From Salvelinus alpinus (lineage: Eukaryota; Chordata; Actinopteri; Salmoniformes; Salmonidae), in NCBI RefSeq assembly GCF_045679555.1, contig NC_092115.1, positions 38,949,228 through 39,013,227 of the forward strand: 64,000 nt of DNA, read 5' to 3'. The notes below the pieces were generated by a model, which ran no database searches, had not been told where the DNA came from, and saw only the letters and a list, made by a program, of their open reading frames with translations. Shown here piece by piece: positions 12,530 through 23,780 of the stretch. Positions within the stretch are counted from its first letter, which is position 1, and each line of letters starts with the position of its first letter. Both the position numbers and the translations under genes were made by a program.

Positions 12530-14031
12530 ATATGTCCGTTATGTTTATAGGGGTCAATTAAGGAAGACATCCTCTTCTGCAAACTAGGACAACAGGAGAG
12601 GATATTTTTAAAGTACTGGACAGCTTTGTGACATCAATGGACTTTGGTGGTCAAGGTGTGTTGGTATCTGTACTGATGGCGCAAAAGCCATGACAGGGAA
12701 TTGAAACGCACGTGCAAGCAGTTGTCCCGACGCCACTTGGGTACACTGCAGCATCCACCGAGAAGCTCTTGCTGCCAAAGGAATGCCTGACAGCTTGAAA
12801 GACATTTTGGACACTACAGTGAATTCTTTTACTTTGTTAAAGCAAGGCCCCTGAACTCTCATGTATTTTCTGCACTATGCAATGATATGGGCAGCGACCA
12901 ACGATTTTACAACATACAGAAGTGCGCTGGTTATCAAGGGGCAAAGTATTGACATGTTTTATTTAATTGAGAGATGAAGTTAAAGTTTTCTTTACTGACC
13001 ATAATTTTCACTTGTCTGACCGCTTGCATGATGATGAATTTCTCACATGACTGGCCTATCTGGGTGATGTTTTTTCTCGCCTGAAGGATCTGAATCTAGG
13101 ATTACAGGGACTCTCTGCAACTATATTCAATGTGCAGGAGAAAATTGAGGCTATGATTTAAGTTGTTGGATCTCTTCTCTGTCTGCATGAACAAGGACAA
13201 CACACAGGTCTTTCCATCATTGTATGATTTTTTGTTTGCAAATTAACTGAAGCTTACGGACAATATCAAATGTGATATAGCGAAGCACCTGAGTGAGTTG
13301 GGTGCACAATTACGTAGGTACTTTCCCGAAACGGATTACACAAACAACTGGATTCGTTATCCCTTTCATGCCCTGCCTCCAGTCCACTTACCGATATCTG
13401 AACCAAAGAGCCTCATCGAAATTGCAACATGTGGTTCTGTGAAAATGTAATTTAATCAGAAGCCACTGACAGATTTCTGGATTGGGCGGCTCTCAGAGTA
13501 TCCTGCCTTGGCAAATCACGCTGTTAAGACACTGATGCCACGTACCTATGTGAGAGTGGATTCTCAGCGCTCACTAGCATGAAAACTAAATACAGACACA
13601 GACTGTGAGTTGAAAATTATTTAAGACTGAGACTCTCCAATACAACCCAACATTGCAGAGTTATGTGCTTCCTTTCAAGCACACCCTTCTCATTAACCTG
13701 TGGTGAGTTAGTCACAATTTTCAATGAACATATAAAGTTTTATAAGTAAGATGGCTAAATAAAGAACGACATTTTTGATTATTATTATATTATTATTTGT
13801 GCCCTGGTCCTATAAGAGCTCTTTGTCACTTCCCACGAGCCGGGTTGTGACAAAAACTCACACTCATTCTTATGTTTAATAAATGTATCGTATAGTGTGT
13901 GTGTGGCAGGCTTACAATGATGGCAAAAAACAACATTTGAGAGTGTGCTGACACTGGTGCTAGAGGGGTTATGCAGCTGGAGGTTGAATGTTTGAAGGGG
14001 TACGAGAGTATAAAAAGGTTGGGAACCGCTG
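12530..14031 (+). mobile_element. 3' part of a hAT transposon (ZBED/SCAND3-like transposase relic)
   Basis: The right terminus reads GGTTGGGAACCGCTG at 14017-14031, the inverse of a CAGCGGTTCCCAACC hAT end. The left end is missing, having been replaced by the gypsy element and SINE. The inside contains the transposase relic listed next and AT-rich 3' sequence. Confidence 0.7.
12545..13700 (+). pseudogene. hAT-family (ZBED5/SCAND3-like) transposase pseudogene
   Basis: Translation in shifting frames gives conserved blocks: ICTDGAKAMTG-like sequence near 12670, EVRWLSRGKVL near 12910, VFFTDHNFHLSDRLHDDEFL near 12990, LGLQGLSATIFNVQEKIEAM near 13110, and the C-terminal hAT dimerisation motif YLCESGFSALTSMKTKYRHR near 13550. 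These belong to the hAT transposase family domesticated as ZBED5/ZBED8/SCAND3 in vertebrates. Many in-frame stops and frameshifts rule out a functional protein. Confidence 0.8.
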
Positions 14032-14504
14032 GTCTAGTGAATATAATGTATGTATCAATATGATATAGCACTTTGTTATTTTACTCGACATTGGAAAGTT
14101 GAGATAAAATCAATGCTGCTGTGCCAGTGAACAGCTTTGGAACACTGAGCCATTGACTGTACAAGGTGACTGTGAAACGAGTGGGTTGCTCATTGACAAT
14201 AAGTCACTGGACTGTTTACAGCCATAAAGTTTTGAACCTAGAAGAAGACCAACAGATGGGAGTAGACAAGAAGGAGTCGACCAGGATTGGCAAGAGGAAT
14301 GTTGATTTGTCTTGAAAAGCATTGTAAACTAACGTTACTGAGTGAGTGTTAAGCTATCTACAGTAGCTAGCTAGCTTGTGGGATAGCTAGCTAGCTAACT
14401 AACTAGTTGCATTTTTTAGCCAGACTGTCAGTTTTACACGTAGCTAGCCAGATAACTAAATTGCAATAATCATAAAACATTATTATCTAGCTACCTACGG
14501 TAGC
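14032..14504. other. AT-rich spacer with GCTAGCTA clusters
   Basis: No gene seen. Dense TAGCTAGC words near 14360-14400 are low-complexity sequence. Confidence 0.5.
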
Positions 14505-14893
14505 TATGGTTGAAGTCGGAAGTTTACATACACTTAGGTTGGAGTCATTAAAACTTGTTTTTCAACCACTCCACAAATGTATTGTGAACAAACTATAGTT
14601 TTTGCAAGTCGGGTAGGACATCTACTTTGTGCATGACACAAGTAATTTTTCCAACAATTGTTTACAGACAGATTGTTTCACTTATAATTTACTGTATCAC
14701 AATTCCAGTGGGTCAGAAGTTTACATACACTAAGTTGACTGTGCCTTTAAACAGCTTGGCAAATTCCAGAAAATTATGTCATGCTTTAGAAGCTTCTGAT
14801 AGGCAAATTGACATAATTTGAGGCAATTGGAAGTGTACCTGTGGATGTATTTCAAGGCCTACCTTCAAACTAAGTGCCTCTTTGCTTGACATC

Positions 14894-16220
14894 ATGGGAA
14901 AATCAAAAGAAATCAGCCAAGACCTCAGAACAAAAATTGTAGACCTCCACAAGTCTGGTTCATCCTTGGGAGCAATTTCCAAACACCTGAAGGTACCACG
15001 TTCATCTGTACAAACAATAGTATGCAAGTATAAACACCATGGGACCACGCAGCCGTCATACCGCTCAGGAAGGAGACGCGTTCTGTCTGCTAGAGATGAA
15101 CGTACTTTGGTGCGAAAAGTGCAATTCAATCCCAGAACAATAGCAAAGGACCTTGTGAAGATGCTGGAGGACACAGGTACAAAAATATCTATATCCACAG
15201 TAAAACGAGTCCTATATCGACATAACCTGAAAGGCCGCTCAGCAATGAAGAAGCCACTGCTCCAAAACCACCATAAAAAAGCCAGACTACGGTTTGCAAC
15301 TGCACATGGGGACAAAGATCATAATTTTTGGAGAAATGTCCTCTGGTCTGATGAAACAAAAATAGAACTGTTTGGTCATAATGACCATCATTATCTTTGG
15401 AGGAAAAAGGGGGAGGCTTGCAAGCCGAAGAACACCATCCCAACAGTGAAGCACGGGAGTGGCAGCATCATGTTGTGGGGGTGATTTGCTGCAGGAGGGA
15501 CTGGTGCACTTCACAAAATAGATGGCATCATGAGGTAGGAAAATTATGTGGATATATTGAAGCAACATCTCAAGACATCAGTCAGGAAGTAAAAGCTTGG
15601 TCGCAAATGGGTCTTCCAAATGGACAATGACCACAAGCATACTTCCAACGTTGTGGCAAAATGGCTTAAGGACAACAAATTCAAGGTATTGGAGTGGCCA
15701 TCACTGTAATGAGGTCTGTGTGTAGCTTGTGTAGAGGAGTCCTATTTACTCAAAATAGGCAAATACAATACAAATAAGGCAAGCCCACATACCAACAATC
15801 ACTCACAAAACCATGGGGGAACAGAGGGTTAAATAATGATCAAGAAATTGGGGAAGTGAAACCAGGGTAAAACTAAGACAAAACAAATGGAAAATGAAAA
15901 GTGGATCGGCGATGGCTAGAAGGCCGGTGACGTCGACCGCCGAACGCCGCTGGAACAAGGAGAGGGACCAACTTCGGCGGAAGTAGTGACAATCACAAAG
16001 CCCTGACCTCAATCCTATAGAAAATGTGTGGGCAGAACTGAAAAAGCAAGGCAAGAAGCACGGCAAGGCAAGAAGGCCTACAAACCTGACTCAGTTACAC
16101 CAGCTCTGTCTGGAGGAATGGGCCAAAATTCACCCAACTTATTGTGGGAAGCTTGTGGAAGGCTACCCGGAATGTTTAACCCAAGTTAAACAATTTAAAG
16201 GCAATGCTACCAAATACTAA
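14894..16220 (+). pseudogene. Tc1 transposase (DD34E), disrupted
   Basis: The ATG at 14894 opens [20 protein letters not shown], the PAIRED-like DNA-binding region. The NLS-like [13 protein letters not shown] and the first catalytic Asp block WSDETKIELFG follow. An in-frame TGA at 15482-15484 replaces a Cys codon in the WGCF motif. Frameshifts follow, and the solo LTR splits the [13 protein letters not shown] block (first part before 15705, rest after 15991). The normal C-terminus GNATKY ends at the TAA at 16218-16220. Inactive. Confidence 0.9.
15705..15991 (-). mobile_element. Solo gypsy-type LTR inside the Tc1, 287 bp
   Basis: On the minus strand it runs TGTCACTACTTCCGCCGAAG to CCTCATTACA. 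A perfect 5-bp duplication ATCAC flanks it (15700-15704, 15992-15996). It shares U3 blocks with the gypsy 3' LTR at 12084 but is shorter. It inserted after the Tc1 had landed. Confidence 0.93.
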
Positions 16221-16573
16221 TTGAGTGTATGTAAACTTCTGACCCACTGGGAATGAGATGAAATAAATAAAAGTTGAAATAAAACATGCTCTCTACTATT
16301 ATTCTGACATTTCACATTCTTAAAATAAAGTGGTGATCCTAACTGACCTAAGACAGGGAATTTTTACTCTGATTAAATATCAGGAATTGTGAAAAACTGA
16401 GTTTAAATGTATTTGGCTAAGGTGTATGTAAACTTCTGACTTCAACTGTATATCTGTCATTTGTAAAGCAAGGATTGTGGCATGCATCTGAAGCAGTGCA
16501 TGTTGACTAGCTACTTCACGTCAGCTATATTCCATTAGCTATCTAGCTATAGCCTAGAGATGTAACTCGCAGG

Positions 16574-18414
16574 TGTAGCCAGTAAAATAAGGAGGAGCAT
16601 GATGTCATTATGGAATAAGGTGAGATAGCAATTGTTAGTGAGATGAGAGGTGGTGCCATAATATAATAAACTTGGTTGGCATATGTGATAGAAAAATTAC
16701 AAGATTATGTTTATACTGTTTATGTATCGAATGGTTGTTTTATGCAATATAATAGGGTTCTTAGAACTCTCTCATCTATGTCTGTGTGAACTGAGAGGAG
16801 CCTCTGAAGCTTGGGCTGGCAACTGATTAAGTGATGGCTAGGTGATAAAACCAACAGCCACATACCATTCTGAGATTAGTGGTGCATGTGAGGGAGATGT
16901 CTCCGGTCTGACTGAGCCCGCATTTCATAGACTGAATTGGTGTCTGTAAAGTACCAGGGACTAGATCTGTTATAAGTAGCAGATGAGAATAACCTCATCT
17001 TGGGGGCCAAACCCTGGTTTCCATACATGAGAACGGTCTTCACAGCAGATACTGTCTACTGTGAATTATTCATTTCTTTCATACAAATCCTGACCTTTTG
17101 ACCCATTCCACACATCTGCTGTTTGTCATGTAGACTAAGAGGGTGTATCTTTGCTATAAAATATCTTTGTATTCTTTGTATGTCAGAGCTCTCGACCCAA
17201 AACTCAAGAGTGTTGGGTCGACCAGCCTCATTATTGCAGAGCACTCACTCTATTCACTTGTGTGTGTGTTGTGACCTGCTCCTTATTAACTTCACTAGGG
17301 TAGGTGGCAGCATTCGGAATTTTGGATGAAAAGCGTGCCCAAATTAAACTGCCTGCTACTCAGGCCCAGAAGCTAGGATATGCATATAATTGGTAGATTT
17401 GGATAGAAAACACTCTAAAGTTTCCAAAACTGTTACAATAATGTATGTGGGTATAACAGAACTGATATGGCAGGCGAAAACCTGAGGGAAATCCGAGGTT
17501 TGGGAAATCTGAGGTTTGTAGTTTTTCAAGGGATTGCCTATCCAATATACTGTCTCTATGGGGTCAGATTGCACTTCCTAAGGCTTCCACTAGATGTCAA
17601 CAGTCTTTAGAACGTTTCAGGCTTCTACTGTGAAGGGGGAGTAAGTAAGAGCTGTTTGAACCAGTGGTCTGGCTGAAAGCCTTTAGTTTAGTCACGCGTG
17701 CGGCCGTGAACACGAGCTCCGATCCCTTTCATTTCTAAAGACAAAGAATTGTCCGGTTGGAATATTATTGAAAATGTATGATAAAAACATCCTAAAGATT
17801 GATTCTATACATCGTTTGACATGTTTCTACAAACTGTAATGGAACTTTTTTGACTTTTTCTGGACTTAGTGCCCGCGCATTGTGCATTTGGATTACAGGA
17901 CTAGACGCGCAAACAAAAAGGAGGTATTTGGATATAAAGATGAACTTTATCGAACAAAACAAACATTTATTGTCTAACATGGAGACCTGGGAGTGCCATC
18001 AGATGAAGATCATCAAAGGTAAGTGATTAATTTTAACGCTAATTCTGACTTTTGTGACACCCCTCCTTGGCTGGAAAATGGCTGCATGGTTTTGGCGCTG
18101 ACCTAACAGGCGCTGACCTAACATAATCGCATGGTGTGCTTTCGTACTAAAGCCTTTTTGAAATCGGACACTGTGGTTGGATTTACAATAAATGTGTCTT
18201 TAAAATGGTGTATAATACTTGTATGTTTGAGGAACTTTAATTATGGGATTTCTGTTGTTTTGAATTTGGCGCCCTGCAATTTCACTGGCTGTTGTCGAGG
18301 TGGGACGCTACCGTCCCACTTGTACCAGAGAGGTTAATACGTTTTGAGTAAAGTAATATCCTGATTGGTGATTGATCTTGTCTCTCCTCATTATTGATTA
18401 GAATTTCCACTACA
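16574..18414 (+). mobile_element. Endogenous-retrovirus-type LTR, split by a piggyBac-like element
   Basis: The end at 18414 (TTTCCACTACA) abuts a primer-binding site. A CTATAAAATATC box (about 17154) suits a retroviral promoter. The start is uncertain; TGTAG at 16574 would mirror the terminal CTACA. Removing the insert at 17290-18333 leaves about 790 bp. No 3' partner LTR and no gag, pol or env frame was found downstream, so the provirus is mostly lost. Confidence 0.55.
17290..18333. mobile_element. piggyBac-like non-autonomous element with TTAA target sites
   Basis: TTAA lies at both boundaries (17286-17289 and 18334-18337). The left end CTTCACTAGGGTAGGTGG and the inverted right end (CTCTCTGGTACAAGTGGG) are similar. 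TTAA duplication is the signature of piggyBac elements. No transposase frame is present. Confidence 0.7.
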
Positions 18415-18418
18415 TTTT

Positions 18419-18437
18419 TGGCGACGAGGATGGGATT
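18419..18437 (+). promoter_or_regulatory. Retroviral primer-binding site, tRNA-Ser(GCT)
   Basis: TGGCGACGAGGATGGGATT is, from my knowledge of the vertebrate tRNA, the exact reverse complement of the last 19 nt (with CCA) of tRNA-Ser(GCT). It sits 4 bp after the LTR end, which is the usual place. It shows that the upstream sequence is a 5' LTR. Confidence 0.8.
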
Positions 18438-20705
18438 TGCAACTTCACCTGTTGACCGCTCCTGAAGATCTGGGTAAACTGTGCACAGGGGATCTGAAAT
18501 TGGGATCTCAGGGAAACCGCACTCATGAAAGAGCAGCTGGACCCGCCTAAGATCTGAGAGGAAGTGGGCGCCGGTGGATGCCAGATCCTGAACATAGTAC
18601 TGAGAGAGTTGAGCTTGGACAATCTACCAATAGGTTAAGAAGCCCCTTTTGAGGGTACGCTCAGAGCGAGGTCTTCCTCAGAGGGCCACAGCTGAGGTGA
18701 CTAGCAGGACTGAGTTGAGTTGATAAGAGTGTTCTTAAGTGAGGTATCCTTGGACATAATTGTTAATTAGCCAGTTACGGGCAACCAAAAGTCCAGATCC
18801 GGGATACTGGGTTGATCACAGTAGGACTGGTGAGGTCTTGCGAGGGCACTCGGCTTGGTGATGCTCATAGAACGAGGGACTAAGGTGACGCCTTAGAAAG
18901 GCACCTGGTTTGGTGAAGTTCAAATTATAACGTGCAATGTTTTGATGAAATGTTTTGATAAATGAGGTAAACAGGTGTGCCCTGGGTTACTATTGTTATA
19001 TGCTATTGTGAGTGTTTGGTTATTCCTGGTACATCACCTGAGGTGGAGGTCGAAAATACGAGGTAAGATTGGATTTTTGGGACAGTGTTACGCAATTAGA
19101 TAGAAGACATGGGTACTCTGTTGGTAGTTCTGCACATTTGAATAGACATAAGAGAATCTATACCACAGTAATTGCAGTAGGCAATATTCTAGTGTGGAGA
19201 CTACACCCCATTTTACGACCACTAATTAGGAAATATTTTGGTATGGGTTTCCCTGTTCATATAGACAGGGATTGAAATCCAAAAAAAGCACTGACCGGTT
19301 TTCCTCTTGTTTGTCTCATTCCCCTGTGTGTCCTGTGTTTGTGAATGTGATATGAGAGTTGTGTGAGTGTAGAAATAAGTGTCCATCTGAAGTTTGGATA
19401 ATAACATATAGAAATATGTATAATAAGCTGATTTATATTGGGATAATAAGTTTCGATATGACGTTATCTTGGGGATCTGTCCATCACTGCCCATCATAGA
19501 ATATCACAGGGTGGTATTGAGCGCGGGATGTTATTTTAGACAATAGCGGCAAGTCTATAATTTCTGGAAGTCTAGAGAACCGTTGAGGATACGTGTGGAG
19601 TATTATTCCCATGACCGGCCAGGCAGCGTCCGGGAAACCAACGTTTTTTGGGTTCTGCTGAGAGTATGTTTGAAGAGCTGCTTTGTAGCGATGGAGAGTA
19701 CATGGAGTGGTGGATGTGAGTACCTACGATTTCTAACGTTATATATTGATTCTGTGAATATATGAAAATGTGACAAATTGAATGATGAAGTCATAATGGA
19801 ACGAATAATGATAATATACCAACTTGCGCACCCATACGTAGACATACGTAAGGGGTGTACAAAGTATTCTGAGAGGTTCAGAGTGCTCCGTTTAAGGATT
19901 GTTTGATAGAGATAAGGTTTAAGCATATGACTGTCTACTGGGTCTGGGAAATAGTCTCAGAAACGAATTGGCGTATGTCCACTTTTGGTTAAAGTATGGG
20001 AAATTGACTTACCCTAACCGATGTACCTATAAAACACTTATGGGGTTTTCTTTTCGCAGTATGAGAGGAGTTGCGATATTTATAGAATAAACCCTATTTC
20101 CATACAGTTACAGCGAATTAAGATGGAATCTCAACATAACTTATAATGTGGTACATAGCCAAATGAATCTTCGCAAAGAAACTCTTGGACGAATTGTACG
20201 GCTATTTTCTGGTAATTGTGTTGTTTTTATGTGCCAGATGTTGAGATGACAAACCATTATAATTGGGTTATTCGTGGGATTTACTTGTCATTTCAATAGG
20301 CATAGGTTCTATGTTACTGACTAAAATCTGGGTTTCTGATTGTAATTCAACTATTGGTATGTTTTGCTTAGATAGATATAGAAGCCAGTGTTTGTTTTAA
20401 GATGTGAACTGAACGTTTTAGTAGCTTGCTTAGTTTAAGTTGAAACACTCATTTATTCAACATGAATGGAGGAACCTACTGAGAATTTTGTTAATTTCAA
20501 TCACTAAATTGAATATTAATACTATGGATATGAATTGAATATATACTTGTCAGCAACACCCAGTGTTTGTTTTATTACCTGTAGTCTAATCAGAAGGGAC
20601 TGTTACCTATATCTCATGCATTATAATAATAACGGATAGGCAATTGCGATAGAGCTGTGATATAATTCATTAAAATGCCTTTATTAGTATGGCATTTTCA
20701 ATAGA
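18438..20705 (+). other. Possible ERV leader then unassigned AT-rich sequence
   Basis: The first about 500 bp (with repeated GGTGAC and TTGGTGA words near 18840-18920) could be untranslated retroviral leader. No gag or pol homology was recognised in any frame, and short frames up to 20.7 kb show no family resemblance. Confidence 0.4.
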
Positions 20706-20717
20706 AACAAAAAAAAT

Positions 20718-20796
20718 TTTAAACCGACGCGTTTCGGCTGCATGGCATGGTACTCCCTGACGAAGGCCATGCAGCCGAAACGCGTCGGTTTAAAAA
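20718..20796. repeat. Palindrome with hammerhead-like core
   Basis: The arm TTTAAACCGACGCGTTTCGG (left) is repeated inverted on the right, with GCATGG/CCATGC extending the stem around a short central region. On the + strand, CTGACGA (20757-20763), a GGC/GCC stem (20765-20767 and 20774-20776), GAAA (20777-20780) and GTC (20784-20786) resemble the order of a minimal hammerhead ribozyme. One extra A (20764) departs from the consensus. Confidence 0.55.
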
Positions 20797-20799
20797 AAA

Positions 20800-21289
20800 C
20801 TTTGATGAGAATGAATGTAAAAATCTATTGACATTCAGAATTGACTTTTAGACATCCAGTCTGTATTGTAGTTGCATGACCAGAGACAAATCTTCAAAGG
20901 CACAGTATTTATTTATTCAGAGTGGTACATGCATTCACACAGTCTTGATTTATAGGATCCTTCCCACTATATGATGTATATATCAAGTGATAAAATCCCA
21001 AGTTATCTATTAGACGTTTATGGAAGAACTGCACTTGTACTCATGTGAAAATTACCGTATATTAAATATTCTACAGCTGTTATGTCATCAATCAAATCAA
21101 ACTTCATGTATATAGCACGTTTCTTACAACAAATGCATTTGAAGGTGTTCAAAGTCATGCATTGAAAGGCATGTGGCACTTAACATCCTTCCTGTGGCCT
21201 ATTTTGTAGTTTCATAATATCGGCCGCACGGATGTGAAATGCGAGTGGAGGAAGCCACCTGTGCCCAACCAAGTGCAGTAATGAATAAT
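20800..21289. other. Intergenic with a short LINE-tail-like piece
   Basis: Near 21090-21140 there is CAATCAAATCAAACTTC and a GTATATAGCACG word, like the inverted 3' tail of a fish retroposon. Otherwise nothing was recognised. Confidence 0.4.
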
Positions 21290-21480
21290 GTAAATCATGC
21301 AAATATAACTTGTCTGTGTAAGCAGTATGTAAGAGAACTAACGGGACTGCCCCGGAGGAGCTCCCAACTGACGTGTACTATGGTGCTTTAAGTTAGTTGG
21401 AACCTCTCCAGCTTGCTGATAATAAAGAATGATTCATTTAATATTGACTTCAGGTGTCCCTGGTTGTAATTTCTACTACA
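21290..21480 (+). repeat. Possible LTR 3' end (R-U5-like)
   Basis: It has an AATAAAGAATG poly(A)-signal region at about 21420 and ends TAATTTCTACTACA, very like the end of the LTR at 18414. No primer-binding site follows and no start was found, so this is tentative. Confidence 0.35.
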
Positions 21481-21489
21481 ATTTCTATA

Positions 21490-22085
21490 TCAGGGAGGGT
21501 CTTACCACCTCTTTGAAGACCATCCTTACTGGCACCATCCAGTGTGATGACCTCTGACAGACTCCTATTGCTCATCCTGTCAGTACCTGTTTTCAGGGAA
21601 GTCTCTGGGTCTTCCATTTCTGTGGCGGTCCTCATAAGAGCCAGTTTCATCATAGCGCTTGATGGTTTTTGCGACTGCACTTGAAGAAACTTCCAAAGTT
21701 CTTGAAATGTTCCGTATTGATTGACCTTCACGTCTTAAAGTAATAATGGACTGTCATTTCTTTTTGCTTCTTTTTGCTTATTTACCTGACATAATATGGG
21801 CTTGGTCTTTTATCTAATAGGGCTATCTTTTATATACCCCCTACCTTCTCACAACACAACTGATTGCCTCAAACGCATTAAGGGGGAAAGAAATTCCACA
21901 AATGAACTTTTAAGATGGCACACCTGTTAATTGAAATTCATTCCAGGTGACTACCTCATGAAGCTGGTTGAGAGAATGCCATGAGTGTGCAAAGCTGACA
22001 TCAAGGAAAAGGGTGGCTATTTGAAAAATCTCAAATATTAAATATATTTTGATTTGTTTGTTTAACACTTTTTTGATTTCATATG
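21490..22085 (-). mobile_element. Tc1-like transposon fragment (5' half, minus strand)
   Basis: The minus-strand sequence encodes a degenerate PAIRED-like transposase start (KYGTFQELWKF..., MMKLALMRTATEM). Upstream non-coding sequence carries the CATTCCAGGTGACTACCTCA and AATCTCAAATATT blocks of a Tc1 family I recognise. Both the catalytic half and the terminal repeats are missing. Confidence 0.7.
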
Positions 22086-22089
22086 TGTT

Positions 22090-22591
22090 TTTTGACTCCT
22101 TTTGACTCTATGCATACACACTGGACTCTACCCACATACTCACACATACTTACACTGACACCCCAACTCATACACACACATACTCATTCACATATAACAC
22201 ATACACACAGGCACACGGTCGCCACACACACACTTACACACTTACAGTACACACTCATCACATGCGCTGCTGCTACGGTCTATTATCTCTCCTGGTACTG
22301 CATGTATATAGCCAAGCTGTCATTGCTTGTTGTTATACCAAAGCTACATACCATAGTGTGTACGATTTCACAAATGGGTAATTATCTGAAAATGCTATAA
22401 TGCTAGATAATTCAAAGAAATGTATGTTATATATGCAGGATAGATTCAAGCTCTTGGGTAAACAGCTCTCTACTGGCCTGTCTACCTTCATAAGTAATGT
22501 CTTTTGACCATGGATGACATTAAAGCTTGACCACTGAAAGTTGTTAGCAGTATGACATGTTTTAACTCAAGTCAGAAAAGGATATTCATAT
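22090..22591. other. CA-rich low-complexity sequence and spacer
   Basis: Imperfect CACAYA repeats run to about 22260 and then unique sequence. A CATGTATATAGCC word suggests a LINE remnant. No gene. Confidence 0.45.
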
Positions 22592-22596
22592 GATAG

Positions 22597-22944
22597 TGTC
22601 ACGACTTCCGACGAAGTTGGTCCCTCTCCTTGTTCGGGCGGCGTTCGGCGGTCGACGTCACCGGCTTTCTAGTCACCACCGATCCATGTTTCATTTTCGT
22701 TTTGTTTTGTCTTCATTGTACACACCTGGTTTCCATTCCATAATCAGTGTTCCTTATTTAACCCTCTGGCTTCCACTTTTGTTTTGTGCGTGATTGTCGT
22801 TGTCAAGTGGTTTCTTTTATGTGCTCTGTATATTTATGTGTATCCTTGTTGGAACATTGCTTATTTTGAGTAAAGCTCCGATTTTTACTCATACCTGTGT
22901 CCTGCGCCTGACTCTGCCTTATCCATTCACCTAGATCGTTGACA
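22597..22944 (+). mobile_element. Solo gypsy-type LTR, 348 bp
   Basis: It begins TGTCACGACTTCC and ends ATCGTTGACA. A perfect 5-bp duplication GATAG flanks it (22592-22596, 22945-22949). It shares the GTTCGGCGGTCGACGTCACC block with the LTRs at 12084 and 15705 but has a different R/U5 (GAGTAAAGCTCCG). Confidence 0.93.
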
Positions 22945-22949
22945 GATAG

Positions 22950-23780
22950 GCAAATTATATAAAACCTCGCAGAGAGCCTATACAACTAACAATCTCTTAG
23001 AATAAAATATAAACTACTGGAACCAAGATTTCTTTTTATTTTTAAAGTTGATATTGGCACAAGATAGAAGGAATGGTGGAACATAACTAACAAGAGCACA
23101 GTTAACGAAAATATACACTTAATCTAGTATAAAGTAATGTATAGAATGTATTATTCAAGAGGAAAAAATTCACAAATTCTACAGAACAATGGCAGGATCA
23201 TGTCTGAAGTCTAAAATTACTGATGACTAGGCGACGGAGCGAAACAACATCGCCCAGTTTGAAGCCATGTGGTAGAAAAGGATAGGGGCGCTGGAGATAG
23301 GAGTGGGGGCTAGTGGATATAGTGGATGTTTCTATGATGTAGTCGTTTGTGTGTGTGTGTTTTGTATTGTTTATAAAATATAAAATAATATCTTATAAGT
23401 ATTACATGTTTTACAGATCTTGTTTTCTTGGGATGCTTGCATTGAAAGTAATTATTTGCACTCTTTCTGAAATATGATTTGGTTAAACTATATATATATA
23501 TATTTCTACCCTGGCTATACATGGCTTTCTTGCACTGACTGCAATTTTGAAGGCATAAACGTGAATGTGAACGTGGAGGAAATAATTGGGTAAATTTGCA
23601 GGTAGCTACATTTCCTACACAAAATATTCTATAATGTAACACTTATCGCTCTGTTGAAGAAATGGTTGTGTACACTGTCCAGTTTTCAATGCATCCAACT
23701 GTGAAATGACTTTGTTGAATTGCTGATTTGGACTCATACTGTTTGCTTTAAGTAATCTTTTGTGACATTCTTTCAAAGTG
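22950..23780. other. AT-rich intergenic, nothing recognised
   Basis: No exon or clear repeat. Short TG and TA runs at about 23348 and 23492. Confidence 0.45.

Larger units (their letters stand above)
14507..16448 (+). mobile_element. Tc1-like transposon containing a solo LTR
   Basis: The termini GGTTGAAGTCGGAAGTTTAC (left) and AACTTCTGACTTCAACTG (right) are inverted repeats, each flanked by TA (14505-14506, 16449-16450). Second inner repeats (GGGTCAGAAGTTTACATACA) occur at about 14711 and, inverted, at about 16225, as in IR/DR-type Tc1 elements. A 287-bp solo LTR interrupts it at 15705. Confidence 0.93.
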
